A DNA stretch of 64,000 nucleotides, taken from Aeromicrobium senzhongii (GTDB taxonomy: Bacteria > Actinomycetota > Actinomycetes > Propionibacteriales > Nocardioidaceae). The stretch spans positions 2,356,001-2,420,000 of the forward strand of contig NZ_CP060587.1 in the NCBI RefSeq assembly GCF_014334735.1. Reading direction: 5' to 3'. Below, piece after piece: positions 1 to 7,409 of the stretch. The notes under the pieces were generated by a model, which was not told the origin of the DNA, did not search any database, and worked only from the letters and a program-made list of their open reading frames with translations. The position numbers were made by a program, and so were the translations under genes. How positions within the stretch are numbered: the first letter of the stretch is position 1; the number at the start of each line of letters is the position of its first letter.

Positions 1-121
1 CGAGATGGCCCGCCGGCTCGGCACCGAGATCGTGATCCTGCCGTCGGCGGCCCACTCCCCCGGCGTCGAGGCTCCCGAGGAGCTCGTCGACGACTGGCGC
101 GGCTTCCTGCTGGCCCACTGA
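1..121 (+). CDS. C-terminal end of an alpha/beta-hydrolase-like protein (partial)
   Basis: The frame is open from the left edge and ends at TGA 119-121, leaving 39 visible residues. The stretch AAHSPGVEAPEELVDDWRGF looks like the end of an alpha/beta hydrolase. In that family the catalytic His sits in a GHSP- or AHSP-like turn just before an acidic segment and the final helix. The rest of the protein lies outside the window, so substrate and catalytic Ser/Asp cannot be judged. It converges on the TetR gene, with 14 bp between the two stops. The family call rests on this short tail only. Confidence 0.6.
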   Translation, partial: EMARRLGTEIVILPSAAHSPGVEAPEELVDDWRGFLLAH

Positions 122-135
122 GGCGCTGACGCGAC

Positions 136-777
136 TCAGCGCGTGCGGGTCCGGCGCAGCGTGCCGGAGACGGCGCGGCGCGCCACCGGGCCCAGACCGT
201 CGAGTGCTCGCGCCATCGCGGCGACGGCGTCGAACGAGCGGTCGGAGTCGGCCTCGGTGCGCACCGGATCGGTCAGCTCGAACCCGATGAACGCGGCCAT
301 CAGCAGGTCGGTGAACGCCTCGGGGTCGATCACGCCCTCGAAGGGTGAGCCCTTGACGAGCAGCCGCGACGCGACTCCGCTGAGCGGCTCGCGCCACAGC
401 AGCAGCGCGTCCCGGGCGGCGCGGCCGATGCCGGGATCGGACTGGGCCATCACCAGCGCCTGGCCGAGCACCGAGACGTGCCCGGCTCCGCGCTCCGCCT
501 CCTGGACGTCGCGGGCCAGCTGCACGAGGTCACCGTAGGACTGTGCCTGCTCGAAGCGCTCCCGGTGCAGTTCGACGCGCTCCCGCGTGGCGGTGACGCA
601 GGCCTGCGCGACCAGGTCGGTGACCGAGCCGAAGTGGTAGAAGACCAGACCCTGGGCCAGCCCGGCGCGCTGCGACACCGACCGGGCCGAGACAGCGGTG
701 ATCCCGTCGGAGGTCATGACCTCGATCGTCGCCTCGACGAGGCGGCGCTTGGACTCCTCGGCTGACTTCGGCGGCAC
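136..777 (-). CDS. TetR-family transcriptional regulator
   Basis: A 213-residue protein with a TetR-type N-terminal helix-turn-helix: a helix with RRLVEATIEVM at about residues 9-19, then ISARSV-like and AGLAQGLVFYHFGSVTDL at about residues 35-55. The rest is a helical ligand-binding domain with no recognisable signature. I chose the GTG at 777 because it is the first start in frame with the HTH and lies 5 bp after the stop of the membrane protein gene upstream, suggesting co-transcription. A longer open frame continues upstream but overlaps that gene and has no family-like content. The neighbouring membrane protein may be its target, but the ligand is unknown. Confidence 0.85.
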   Translation of the reverse strand: MPPKSAEESKRRLVEATIEVMTSDGITAVSARSVSQRAGLAQGLVFYHFGSVTDLVAQACVTATRERVELHRERFEQAQSYGDLVQLARDVQEAERGAGHVSVLGQALVMAQSDPGIGRAARDALLLWREPLSGVASRLLVKGSPFEGVIDPEAFTDLLMAAFIGFELTDPVRTEADSDRSFDAVAAMARALDGLGPVARRAVSGTLRRTRTR

Positions 778-782
778 GGGGT

Positions 783-1262
783 TCAGTATGTCGCTGCGTG
801 CAGCGCGGTGCGGCGCAGGTGCGCCCGCCACGAGAGGCGCAGGACGATCCACATGCTCGCCCCGGACACCATCGCTGCGCCCGAGGCCCACCAGAACGCC
901 TCGACGGGCCGGGCATCGAAGAGGCCCACCAGGACGAGCGCCTCGACCCACGCGACGGCGGTGACCAGTGCCACGACCACGGCGAGCGCCCGCCGGATCC
1001 CCCCACGGGCCACGAGCCGGGGCCAGAGCACCACGCTCAGGATGGTCGGCAGGACCCCCGCGAAGAGCCCCACGAAGACACCGAGCCACAGCCCGAACAC
1101 GGCCCAGACGACGACCAGCGCTCCCAGGACGTGCCACTCGAACGGGGACCCTCCCGCCACCTCGACGGCATAGGCGATCACGAGGCACCCGAGGGCGCAC
1201 ACACCGCCGGAGATCGTGGCGGCCCCCAAGCCGCAGAGGGTGATCTGGTCTCGCGTCATCAT
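783..1262 (-). CDS. small four-helix membrane protein
   Basis: A 159-residue hydrophobic protein with about four membrane helices. The helices fall roughly at residues 8-30, 40-65, 85-105 and 115-135, separated by short Arg-rich loops. I do not recognise a family. Two adjacent ATG codons (1262 and 1259) could start it; an AAGGGCAG ribosome site precedes them. That site partly overlaps the last bases of a 14-bp-arm inverted repeat at 1268-1299, so translation may depend on whether the hairpin folds. It lies between a winged-helix regulator gene upstream and a TetR gene downstream, all on the same strand. A regulated envelope protein is plausible but not shown. Confidence 0.7.
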   Translation of the reverse strand: MMTRDQITLCGLGAATISGGVCALGCLVIAYAVEVAGGSPFEWHVLGALVVVWAVFGLWLGVFVGLFAGVLPTILSVVLWPRLVARGGIRRALAVVVALVTAVAWVEALVLVGLFDARPVEAFWWASGAAMVSGASMWIVLRLSWRAHLRRTALHAATY

Positions 1263-1267
1263 CTGCC

Positions 1268-1299
1268 CTTCGTTCTTGAGCACACGCTCAAGAACGAAG
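1268..1299. promoter_or_regulatory. perfect inverted repeat with 14-bp arms before a membrane-protein gene
   Basis: Arms 1268-1281 (CTTCGTTCTTGAGC) and 1286-1299 are exact reverse complements with a 4-base loop. The repeat starts 6 bp after the stop of the winged-helix regulator gene. Its last bases touch the ribosome site of the membrane protein gene. It could be a terminator-like hairpin, an operator for the adjacent TetR or winged-helix protein, or an RNA structure that hides the ribosome site. There is no T-run after it on the minus strand, which argues against a simple terminator. Confidence 0.7.
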
Positions 1300-1305
1300 A
1301 TAGCA

Positions 1306-1590
1306 CTACCCGACGATCGCGCGCAGCGCTGCGACGTGATCGCGGTAGGCCTTCTTCCCGGCCTTGGTGAACGCGGCCCAGGAGCGCACGCGCCCCTCAC
1401 GCGCGCCCTTCGACACCTTGACGTACCCGGCGTCCTCCAGCGCCTTGACCTGCTTGCTGAGCACCGACTCGCTGACGCCGAGCCCGTCGCGCAGGAGTGC
1501 GAACTCGACCTTGTCGACGGTGTCCAACATCGCGCAGATCTGGAGCCGGTGCGGTGCGTGGATCAGCGGATCGAAGGTGCCCGCACTCAC
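1306..1590 (-). CDS. winged-helix transcriptional regulator (HTH_34 type)
   Basis: A 94-residue single-domain protein. FDPLIHAPHRLQICAML at the N-terminus, the recognition region LGVSESVLSKQVKALEDAGY and the wing VKVSKGAREGRVRSW are typical of the short winged-helix family related to MarR/PadR (PF13601-like). These regulators are usually encoded beside a small membrane protein, as here. The GTG start at 1590 overlaps the stop of the upstream membrane gene (GTGA), so the two are translationally coupled. A nested palindrome upstream of the pair (2034-2079) is a good candidate for its own operator. The inducing signal is unknown. Confidence 0.85.
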   Translation of the reverse strand: MSAGTFDPLIHAPHRLQICAMLDTVDKVEFALLRDGLGVSESVLSKQVKALEDAGYVKVSKGAREGRVRSWAAFTKAGKKAYRDHVAALRAIVG

Positions 1591-2015
1591 GGCTGCTCCT
1601 CGATGCTGCGCACCCAGTCGGCGTCCCACGCCGGACCCAGGACCGCCCACGAGGCGGCGGTCACGACGGCGCCGATCACTGCCGGCACCGGCCCGAAGAA
1701 GGCGACACCCATCGCGACGAAGGAGATCCCCGCCATGAGCCACGCGCGCCAGGCGCCGGGCTCACGCAGCGTCGCCCACGCCACCGCGCCGGTGTGTCGC
1801 GTGTACCACTGCATCGCGCCGAACACCGTCAGCAGACCCACCGCATAGAGGGCCCAGCGCACCCAGCCGTCCAGGCCGAGCCCCACGATCACGAGCGCGG
1901 CGCCGGAACCGGCGACGGCGTAGTAACCCTTCGGGCTCGCGACCCGCTGCGCCGTGGTGCGGCGGGTGGCCGCGATCTGCTCGAGCGCCTCGCGCGCCTG
2001 GTCCCGTTCGTCCAT
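1587..2015 (-). CDS. membrane protein paired with winged-helix regulator
   Basis: A 142-residue protein with a charged N-terminal helix (MDERDQAREALEQIAATRR) followed by about four hydrophobic segments near residues 35-50, 53-68, 92-106 and 108-125. An AGGAGAG ribosome site lies just before the ATG. Genes of this kind often form a two-gene operon with a short HTH_34 regulator, and that arrangement is seen here with a GTGA overlap. The function is unknown. Expression is probably controlled at the nested inverted repeat 20-65 bp upstream. Confidence 0.75.
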   Translation of the reverse strand: MDERDQAREALEQIAATRRTTAQRVASPKGYYAVAGSGAALVIVGLGLDGWVRWALYAVGLLTVFGAMQWYTRHTGAVAWATLREPGAWRAWLMAGISFVAMGVAFFGPVPAVIGAVVTAASWAVLGPAWDADWVRSIEEQP

Positions 2016-2033
2016 GATCTCTCCTGAGCTCGA

Positions 2034-2079
2034 CTTGCCAACACGGAAAGTCTAACTCGTGACTTTCCAGAATGGCAAG
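2034..2079 (-). promoter_or_regulatory. nested palindromic operator overlapping a promoter
   Basis: On the minus strand two inverted repeats are nested. The outer arms are CTTGCCA and TGGCAAG; the inner arms are GGAAAGTC and GACTTTCC, with 4-base gaps between outer and inner arms and 8 bases in the centre. A third copy of the GACTTTCC half-site lies just upstream (2087-2094). A possible promoter, TTGCCA then 18 bases then TAGACT, is built into the same bases. This fits an autoregulated operator for the downstream membrane protein and winged-helix regulator pair. Confidence 0.75.
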
Positions 2080-2099
2080 CCGTCACGGAAAGTCGGGGA

Positions 2100-2924
2100 T
2101 CAGCCCAGCAGGCGCTCCAGCTCCGCCGGATCGGTGAGGTTGGCCCCGAGGTGGAACGCCGGGCCCTTGCCGGTGCCGTGGTAGTCGCTGGCCCCGGTCT
2201 TGGCCAGGCCGAGGTCGTCGGCGATGGCGGCGAGTCCCGCCCGCGCCCGCGCATCGTGGTCGGGGTGGTCGACCTCGACGCCGGCCAGACCCGTCTCGGC
2301 GAGCTTCGCCAGGAGCTCGGGCGTGATCTTGGTGCCGCTGTCGCGGGCCCAGGCGTGCGCGATGACGGGCTTGCCGCCGGCCTCACGCAGCAGGCGCACG
2401 GCCTCGAACAGATCGGCCGAGTACCGGCCGACGTACGCCGGCTTGCCCGGGACGAGCCAGTCGCGGAAGGCCTCGTCGCGGTCCTTGATGTAACCCTTGG
2501 CGATCATCGCGTCGGCGACGTGCGGGCGCCCCCAGGCCGCGGCGTCGCCGGCGACGGCGAGCACCTCCTGCTCGGTCAGCGGCATGCCGAGGGCGGCGAG
2601 CTTGTCCAGCAACCGCGGCAGCCGGTCGTTGCGGCCGCCCAGCACGCGGTGCAGCTCCTCGACCAGCGGCTCGTTCTGCGGATCGAACTCGTACCCCAGC
2701 AGGTGGACGCTCAGACCCTCGTACTGCGTCGAGATCTCGATGCCGCGGATGAGCCGCAGGCCCACCTCGTCGGCGGCCTCCTGCGCCTCGGCCCAGCCCT
2801 CGGTCGCGTCGTGATCGGTCAGCGCGACGACGTCCAGTCCCTCGAGCTTGGCCTTGCGGACCAGCTCGGCCGGGGTGTCGGTGCCGTCGGACCGGGTGGA
2901 GTGGGTGTGGAGGTCGATGCGCAC
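2100..2924 (-). CDS. PHP-domain metal-dependent phosphoesterase
   Basis: A PHP-family hydrolase of 274 residues. Metal-ligand motifs are in order: DLHTHSTRSDG near the N-terminus, LTDHDATEGW, GIEIST, a central HAWARD and a C-terminal ASDYHG. This matches the YciV/TrpH-like group, which includes 3',5'-nucleotide phosphatases and RNase AM. The GTG at 2924 places the first motif at the usual position, but the Shine-Dalgarno-like GAGG directly abuts it. The alternative ATG at 2951 adds nine residues and overlaps the upstream phosphatase gene. The substrate cannot be fixed from sequence. Confidence 0.85.
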   Translation of the reverse strand: MRIDLHTHSTRSDGTDTPAELVRKAKLEGLDVVALTDHDATEGWAEAQEAADEVGLRLIRGIEISTQYEGLSVHLLGYEFDPQNEPLVEELHRVLGGRNDRLPRLLDKLAALGMPLTEQEVLAVAGDAAAWGRPHVADAMIAKGYIKDRDEAFRDWLVPGKPAYVGRYSADLFEAVRLLREAGGKPVIAHAWARDSGTKITPELLAKLAETGLAGVEVDHPDHDARARAGLAAIADDLGLAKTGASDYHGTGKGPAFHLGANLTDPAELERLLG

Positions 2925-2934
2925 CCTCAGAAGA

Positions 2935-3537
2935 CTAAGGCCTCTCCTCATCGGCCTCTTCGCGGACGTTCCACCGGATCACGACCGGCTGGCCACGGTC
3001 GTCACCCAGGACGGAGTAGGTACCGGTGTCCAGCAGGAAGACCCGCCCGTCCGCCACGTCCAACCCCAGCCACCGGGCCGCGAGGACGCGCAGGGAGTGC
3101 CCGTGCGCGAACACGAGAGTGCGGCCGCCCAGCGACCGCGCCCGGGCCACGACCCGGTCGAGCCGCTCGGCCACCTGCTCGGCCGACTCGCCCGCCGGCG
3201 AGGGATGGCTCCAGACCGTCCAGCCGGGGACCGTCTCACGGATCTCCTCGGTCGTGACACCTTCGTACTCGCCGTAGTCCCACTCGACGACGTCCTCGAC
3301 GATCTCGGGGTCGAACCCTGCCAGGTGCGCGGTGTCGAGCGCGCGTCGTCGCGGACTGCTCCATACGTGGTCGAACCCGACCCCCGAGAGCAGCGGACGC
3401 AGGGCGCGCGCCTGGGCGCGCCCTGTGTCCGTCAGCTCCAGGTCCGTGAACGAGGTGTGCCGCCACGCACGGCTCCACTCGGTCTCACCGTGACGCACGA
3501 GCCACAGCTCGGTCTCCCTCGCAGGCTGCTGATCCAT
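2935..3537 (-). CDS. histidine phosphatase family protein
   Basis: A 200-residue phosphoglycerate-mutase-like hydrolase. The phosphohistidine motif LVRHGETEWS lies near the N-terminus, followed by LTDTGRAQARAL and SSPRRRALDTA. The second catalytic His is in FAHGHSLRVLAARWLG near the C-terminus. The ATG at 3537 puts the RHG motif at the usual distance from the start. It lies 4 bp downstream of the mesaconyl-CoA hydratase gene on the same strand and may be co-transcribed with it. The substrate is unknown, as this family covers sugar phosphates, cofactors and proteins. Confidence 0.88.
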   Translation of the reverse strand: MDQQPARETELWLVRHGETEWSRAWRHTSFTDLELTDTGRAQARALRPLLSGVGFDHVWSSPRRRALDTAHLAGFDPEIVEDVVEWDYGEYEGVTTEEIRETVPGWTVWSHPSPAGESAEQVAERLDRVVARARSLGGRTLVFAHGHSLRVLAARWLGLDVADGRVFLLDTGTYSVLGDDRGQPVVIRWNVREEADEERP

Positions 3538-3541
3538 GGAC

Positions 3542-4576
3542 TCAGCGTGGCACGAAGGCCCAGTAGTCGAGGTCCAGCAGCACTCCGGCCGCGTACTTGC
3601 CGTCCTCACCCTTGAGCGTCATCGACTCGTCGCGGCCCTTCGTGGCGACCAGGCGCAGCCGCAGCGCGCCGACGCCGGGCGCCGAGGTCTCGGCCTTGTC
3701 GAGCACCTCGCTCCAGGCGTAGACGGTGTCGCCGGCGAACGCCGGGGACGTGTGCGCGCCGGCGTTGATCGCGGCGATCAGCTGGGCGTTGGCCAGCCCG
3801 TTGAACGACAGCGCGCGGGCCATCGAGATCACGTGGCCGCCGTAGACCAGTCGGTTGCCGTCGGGACGGGCCTCGACGTTGAAGTGCACCTTCGCGGTGT
3901 TCTGCCACAGGCGCGTGGCCTGCTGGTGCTCGGACTCGGTGAGCGTGACGCCGTCGACGTGGTCGATCTTCTCGCCGACCTCGTAGTCGTCGAAGCGGTG
4001 CGGCTCGCCGGCTGCGGAGAAGTCGTAGTCGGTGAAGTCCAGACCCTCGGGCACGATCAGGTCCGCGGGCGCCACGAACGGTGCCAGTTCGGGCACGACG
4101 GTCTCGGGCGCGGGGGCCTCGACGTTCCGCTTGTGCACCATGACCCAGCGGGCCCAGTCGATGACGACCTCGCCGCGCTGGTTGGTGGCGGTCGAGCGCA
4201 CGTGGACGACGCCGGTCTTGCCGTTGGAGTTCTGCTTGAGCCCGATGACCTCGGACGAGGTCGAGATCGTGTCGCCCGGCACGATCGGCCGGTGGAAGCG
4301 GCACTCGGCGTACCCGAGGTTCGCGACGGCGTTGAGCGAGACGTCCGGGACCGTCTTGCCGAAGGCGACGTGGAACCCGATGAGGTCCTCGACCGGGTGC
4401 GGGTCCAGGCCGACGGACGCGGCGAACGCGGCCGAGGACGGCACCGCGAAGCGGGTCGGGTAGATCGAGCCGTAGACCGCCCGGTCCCCCTCGGTGATCG
4501 TGCGCGGAGTCGCGTGGTCGATCACCTGGCCGAGAGTGAAGTCCTCGAAGAAGTTGCCCGGGTTCGTCTTGCTCAT
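3542..4576 (-). CDS. mch: mesaconyl-C1-CoA hydratase (beta-methylmalyl-CoA dehydratase)
   Basis: A 344-residue double-hotdog MaoC-type hydratase. The N-terminal signature KTNPGNFFEDFTLGQVI, then ATPRTITEGD, GKTVPDVSLNAVANLGYAE and GLKQNSNGKTGVVHVRS in half one, and VGEKIDHVDGVTLTE plus VYGGHVISMARALSFNGLAN in half two, match what I know of the Chloroflexus and Rhodobacter Mch family closely, and the length is right. The enzyme interconverts beta-methylmalyl-CoA and mesaconyl-C1-CoA in the ethylmalonyl-CoA pathway and the 3-hydroxypropionate bicycle. It lies 31 kb from an mct-like operon that would act on its product. The neighbours here (phosphatase, endonuclease-fold protein) are unrelated. 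Confidence 0.88.
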   Translation of the reverse strand: MSKTNPGNFFEDFTLGQVIDHATPRTITEGDRAVYGSIYPTRFAVPSSAAFAASVGLDPHPVEDLIGFHVAFGKTVPDVSLNAVANLGYAECRFHRPIVPGDTISTSSEVIGLKQNSNGKTGVVHVRSTATNQRGEVVIDWARWVMVHKRNVEAPAPETVVPELAPFVAPADLIVPEGLDFTDYDFSAAGEPHRFDDYEVGEKIDHVDGVTLTESEHQQATRLWQNTAKVHFNVEARPDGNRLVYGGHVISMARALSFNGLANAQLIAAINAGAHTSPAFAGDTVYAWSEVLDKAETSAPGVGALRLRLVATKGRDESMTLKGEDGKYAAGVLLDLDYWAFVPR

Positions 4577-4594
4577 GTCGTCCTCACAGTCGCC

Positions 4595-4611
4595 GATGGT
4601 GCGGCACCATC
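4595..4611. terminator. short hairpin between an endonuclease-fold gene and mch
   Basis: A perfect 7-bp stem (GATGGTG / CACCATC) with a CGG loop lies between two minus-strand genes, 19 bp before the mch start. It could weaken read-through from the upstream gene or act as an operator. There is no clear T-run. Confidence 0.35.
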
Positions 4612-4622
4612 ATGGCGGATGC

Positions 4623-5933
4623 TCAGAACGCGAGCGTCGCGGCGACCATGTTGTGGTCTGACGGCGGGGTCACGCGGTACTTCCCGCGTCGCAGGTTCGC
4701 GTCCACGACGGTCTCCCAGCCGCGGCCCAGGAAGCCCGACGTGAGGATGTAGTCGATGCGCACGCCCTGGTGGCGGTAGTACGACTTCGCCGTGACGCCA
4801 CGCGGCCGCTTGAACCTCTTGTCCTTGAACATGCAGCGGTTGACGGCGGTACCGGCCTTCTTGCCCGCGATCGCGTTGGAGGTGTTGTAGTACGCCGTGA
4901 TCCGCCGGGTCAGGTGCAGCGGCACGCGCGGGTTGCCGACGGCCGCCAGGCTCTTGGTCGACCCGACCGACTTGCAGGAACCGCGCCACTTCGTGCTCCT
5001 GGACCGGTACTTGCGCCGGTCGGTGCCGAGCAGGTCGACGAGGCCGGACTTCGTCATGACGTCCGCTCCGGTCTTCGCCATGGTCCGGCCCGAGCTGTTG
5101 AGATCGCCCGTGACGACGACCGGGAGCGTCCGGCCGGCGTACGCGCGCACCTTCCGCACGACGGCCACCGCCTGCGCCGCCTGCTTGCGGCGGAACGCGT
5201 TCGACGCGGAGGAGGTGATCGGCTTGCCGCGGTACTTCGCGTCGAAGTGGGTGTTCGCGAACACGAACAGCTTGCCGTTCGCGTTCAGCCGGAAGACGGT
5301 CCAGTCGACGGTGCGCACGTTCGAGGTCGCGCTGGACAGGCGGGTGACCCCGCCCCGGACCACCGTCATGACCCGGGAGTCGTAGATCGTGCGGTTGTCC
5401 GACGAGCTGCGGCCCGGCGAGGTCGTGCAGGTCCTCCACGGGGCCTTCGTGCCCTGCCACGACCCGTTCCAGACGGCGGGGTTGCGGCCCGTTGTCGGGC
5501 AGACCTCGCGGTGGGTGTTCGTCACCCGGTACGGCGCACCGGCCGTGCGCGCGTTCATCAGGTCGACGACGTGCTCGTACTGGCTGTAGTTGCGGGTGCC
5601 GAAGGCCCGGCGCTGCATCCAGGCCTCCGAGGCCTCCTGCAGTCCGATGACGTCCGGCGAGCAGCGCATGATCATGCCGACGAGCCGGTCGGCCCGTGCC
5701 TCCCACCTCGCCTGGGTGCGGGCCGAGCCGTTGTAGCCCGCGATGTTGTAGGACGCGACCAGCAACGGCGTACGGCCGGCGAGCCGGCCACCGGCCGAGG
5801 TCTCGCGGACGACCTCACCGTGCGCGGCACAACGGGAGCCGGCGGCACCGGCCGGCGCCGTGACGCCCGGTCCCGCGAGCAGACCGACGGCCAGGATCGA
5901 GGCCATCACCAGGACAGCGGGACGCAGACGCAT
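4623..5933 (-). CDS. secreted endonuclease/exonuclease/phosphatase-fold protein
   Basis: A 436-residue protein with an N-terminal signal peptide (hydrophobic LVMASILAVGLLAG up to an Ala-rich cleavage region near residue 30). The metal-dependent EEP hydrolase motifs follow: SYNIAGYNG, GLQEASEAW, NTHFDAKYRG, TGDLNSSG and the final SDHNMVAATLAF. These are the Asn, Glu, His/Asp and Asp-His residues of the DNase I-like fold. Several Cys residues suggest extracellular disulfides. Substrates of the family include DNA, phosphoinositides and sphingomyelin, and none can be singled out here. It has no obvious operon partner. Confidence 0.85.
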   Translation of the reverse strand: MRLRPAVLVMASILAVGLLAGPGVTAPAGAAGSRCAAHGEVVRETSAGGRLAGRTPLLVASYNIAGYNGSARTQARWEARADRLVGMIMRCSPDVIGLQEASEAWMQRRAFGTRNYSQYEHVVDLMNARTAGAPYRVTNTHREVCPTTGRNPAVWNGSWQGTKAPWRTCTTSPGRSSSDNRTIYDSRVMTVVRGGVTRLSSATSNVRTVDWTVFRLNANGKLFVFANTHFDAKYRGKPITSSASNAFRRKQAAQAVAVVRKVRAYAGRTLPVVVTGDLNSSGRTMAKTGADVMTKSGLVDLLGTDRRKYRSRSTKWRGSCKSVGSTKSLAAVGNPRVPLHLTRRITAYYNTSNAIAGKKAGTAVNRCMFKDKRFKRPRGVTAKSYYRHQGVRIDYILTSGFLGRGWETVVDANLRRGKYRVTPPSDHNMVAATLAF

Positions 5934-6043
5934 GGGAGCTCCAGACTCGCGACTCCACCGAGCCGCACCTGCTCCACTGTAGTTACTCCTGCATCACTCG
6001 CACAGCCAATCGCAGCAGCACCGCGAGCGTCCGCGGCCCGGGC

Positions 6044-6832
6044 TCAGCCGACGGAGTGCCGGGTCGCCATGACCCGGTCGACCTGCTCGCGGTCGAAGGA
6101 CTCCCCCAGCCACGTGAACAGGCCCTCGAAGACCCCCGGGTCGGCGACGTAGTCGTCGTAGTGCAGCGGGTACGTCAGGTCGCCCAGCTCGCGATGCGCG
6201 CGCTCCAGCCGTGCGTCGTAGTCGGCGATCTTGGCCAGGGCCTCGTCGCGTTCGTACTTGGCCCACCACTTGCTGCGCGCCACGTCCTCGGGATTGCGCG
6301 TGTTGAGCACGAAGCGCGCACCGGGGAACACCTGACGCGTGAACTCGAGCGTCTCGACGAGGTCACGGCGCCACCACCGGATCTCCTTGAAGCCCGTGAC
6401 CCGGGTGTCCGGCTCGGGCTTGATGAAGACCTGCTGCAGGTGGCGGCGGATCGAGTCCGCGGCCTCCTGCGGCGAATAGTTGTCCAGACCGAACCACGGA
6501 TTGACCGGCTGGCTGCCCTGCTTCGTCCCGATCCGCTTGTTCATGCGGCGGTGGCTCTCGAACATCCACTCCAGCGCGCCGTCGTTCTCGCCGCGGATGA
6601 GGTAGCCCGGGATCGAGTTCAGCAGGCCCTGCAGGAGTGTCGAACCGGTGCGCCCGTAGGTCACGATGAAGACGTAGTCGTACGACGTCTCGTCGCGTTC
6701 CAGGATCAGTTGGCGGCGCAGCTTCTCGGTCTCGCGGGTGAGCTGCGTGACCTCGGTCCGCAGCGCGTCACGGTCCTCCTTGAGGCGCCGAACGGCAGGG
6801 ACCTTGAGGGCGACGTCCTTGGCGAGGGGCAT
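6044..6832 (-). CDS. sulfotransferase family protein
   Basis: A 262-residue protein. After an N-terminal charged coiled segment (about residues 15-45) comes the PAPS 5'-phosphosulfate loop TYGRTGSTLLQGLLNSIPG. The 3'-phosphate region RNPEDVARSKWW lies near residue 185. Both are standard for cytosolic-type sulfotransferases acting on carbohydrates or lipids. The protein ends soon after a short helix, which is compact but not truncated in an obvious way. It sits alone between an endonuclease-fold gene and a stress-protein gene. The acceptor is unknown. Confidence 0.8.
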   Translation of the reverse strand: MPLAKDVALKVPAVRRLKEDRDALRTEVTQLTRETEKLRRQLILERDETSYDYVFIVTYGRTGSTLLQGLLNSIPGYLIRGENDGALEWMFESHRRMNKRIGTKQGSQPVNPWFGLDNYSPQEAADSIRRHLQQVFIKPEPDTRVTGFKEIRWWRRDLVETLEFTRQVFPGARFVLNTRNPEDVARSKWWAKYERDEALAKIADYDARLERAHRELGDLTYPLHYDDYVADPGVFEGLFTWLGESFDREQVDRVMATRHSVG

Positions 6833-6861
6833 GCACTACAAGGTACCGCCCGCACCACCCG

Positions 6862-7338
6862 TCACGAGAGGGCGGTCGTGCCGGGCATCGAGGCCAACAG
6901 CTCCTGCCCCCGCGCGAGGTACTTGTGCTCGACCAACAGCTCGTACTTGCTCGGCAGGATGGTCTTGACGCTCGAGAAGTCGCGCTGTCCGCGGCTCATC
7001 GCGTACCCGACGATCGCGATGACGGCGCCCCACACGACGCCGAGGATCACGCCGGTCAGGACCGCCTGGAGCCACTGCCCCTCGGCCGCGAAGATGCCCA
7101 ACAACAGGCCGATCAGCAGGCCGAACCAAGCACCGCCGGCGACACCGCTGAGGATCACACGGCCCCAGGTCAGCCGGCCCGTCACACGCTCGAGCTGCTT
7201 GAGATCGGTGCCGACGATGAGGACGTTCTCGACCGGGAACTCCTGGTCCGAGAGGTGGTCGACCGCCTTCTGGGCGGTCGCGTAATCGTCATAGACACCG
7301 AGCGACTGCGGGTACTCCAACGAGAAGATCTGGGCCAT
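6862..7338 (-). CDS. general stress protein 17M-like membrane protein
   Basis: A 158-residue protein. The N-terminal part (YDDYATAQKAVDHLSDQEFPVENVLIVG) matches the YflT / general stress protein 17M domain of actinobacteria. Two glycine-rich membrane segments follow at about residues 65-85 and 92-110, then a short cytoplasmic tail. The ATG at 7338 is used; a GTG two codons earlier is possible. The role is unknown beyond its stress-protein family. The gene is followed by a sulfotransferase gene on the same strand 29 bp away. Confidence 0.75.
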   Translation of the reverse strand: MAQIFSLEYPQSLGVYDDYATAQKAVDHLSDQEFPVENVLIVGTDLKQLERVTGRLTWGRVILSGVAGGAWFGLLIGLLLGIFAAEGQWLQAVLTGVILGVVWGAVIAIVGYAMSRGQRDFSSVKTILPSKYELLVEHKYLARGQELLASMPGTTALS

Positions 7339-7363
7339 TTCCACAGCGTAGACCCGTCACGGG

Positions 7364-7398
7364 CGACGGCCCAGCATCACGAGGATGCTGGGCCGTCG
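7364..7398. terminator. strong hairpin terminator downstream of acyl-CoA dehydrogenase copy 1
   Basis: Perfect 15-bp arms (CGACGGCCCAGCATC and its complement) with a 5-base loop lie 19 bp past the acyl-CoA dehydrogenase stop, on the downstream side for minus-strand transcription. It closes the SBP1-MmgE-SnoaL-SDR-dehydrogenase operon. The second copy of the dehydrogenase has an unrelated terminator, so the duplication stops short of this element. Confidence 0.85.
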
Positions 7399-7409
7399 AC
7401 GGCGCGGGC

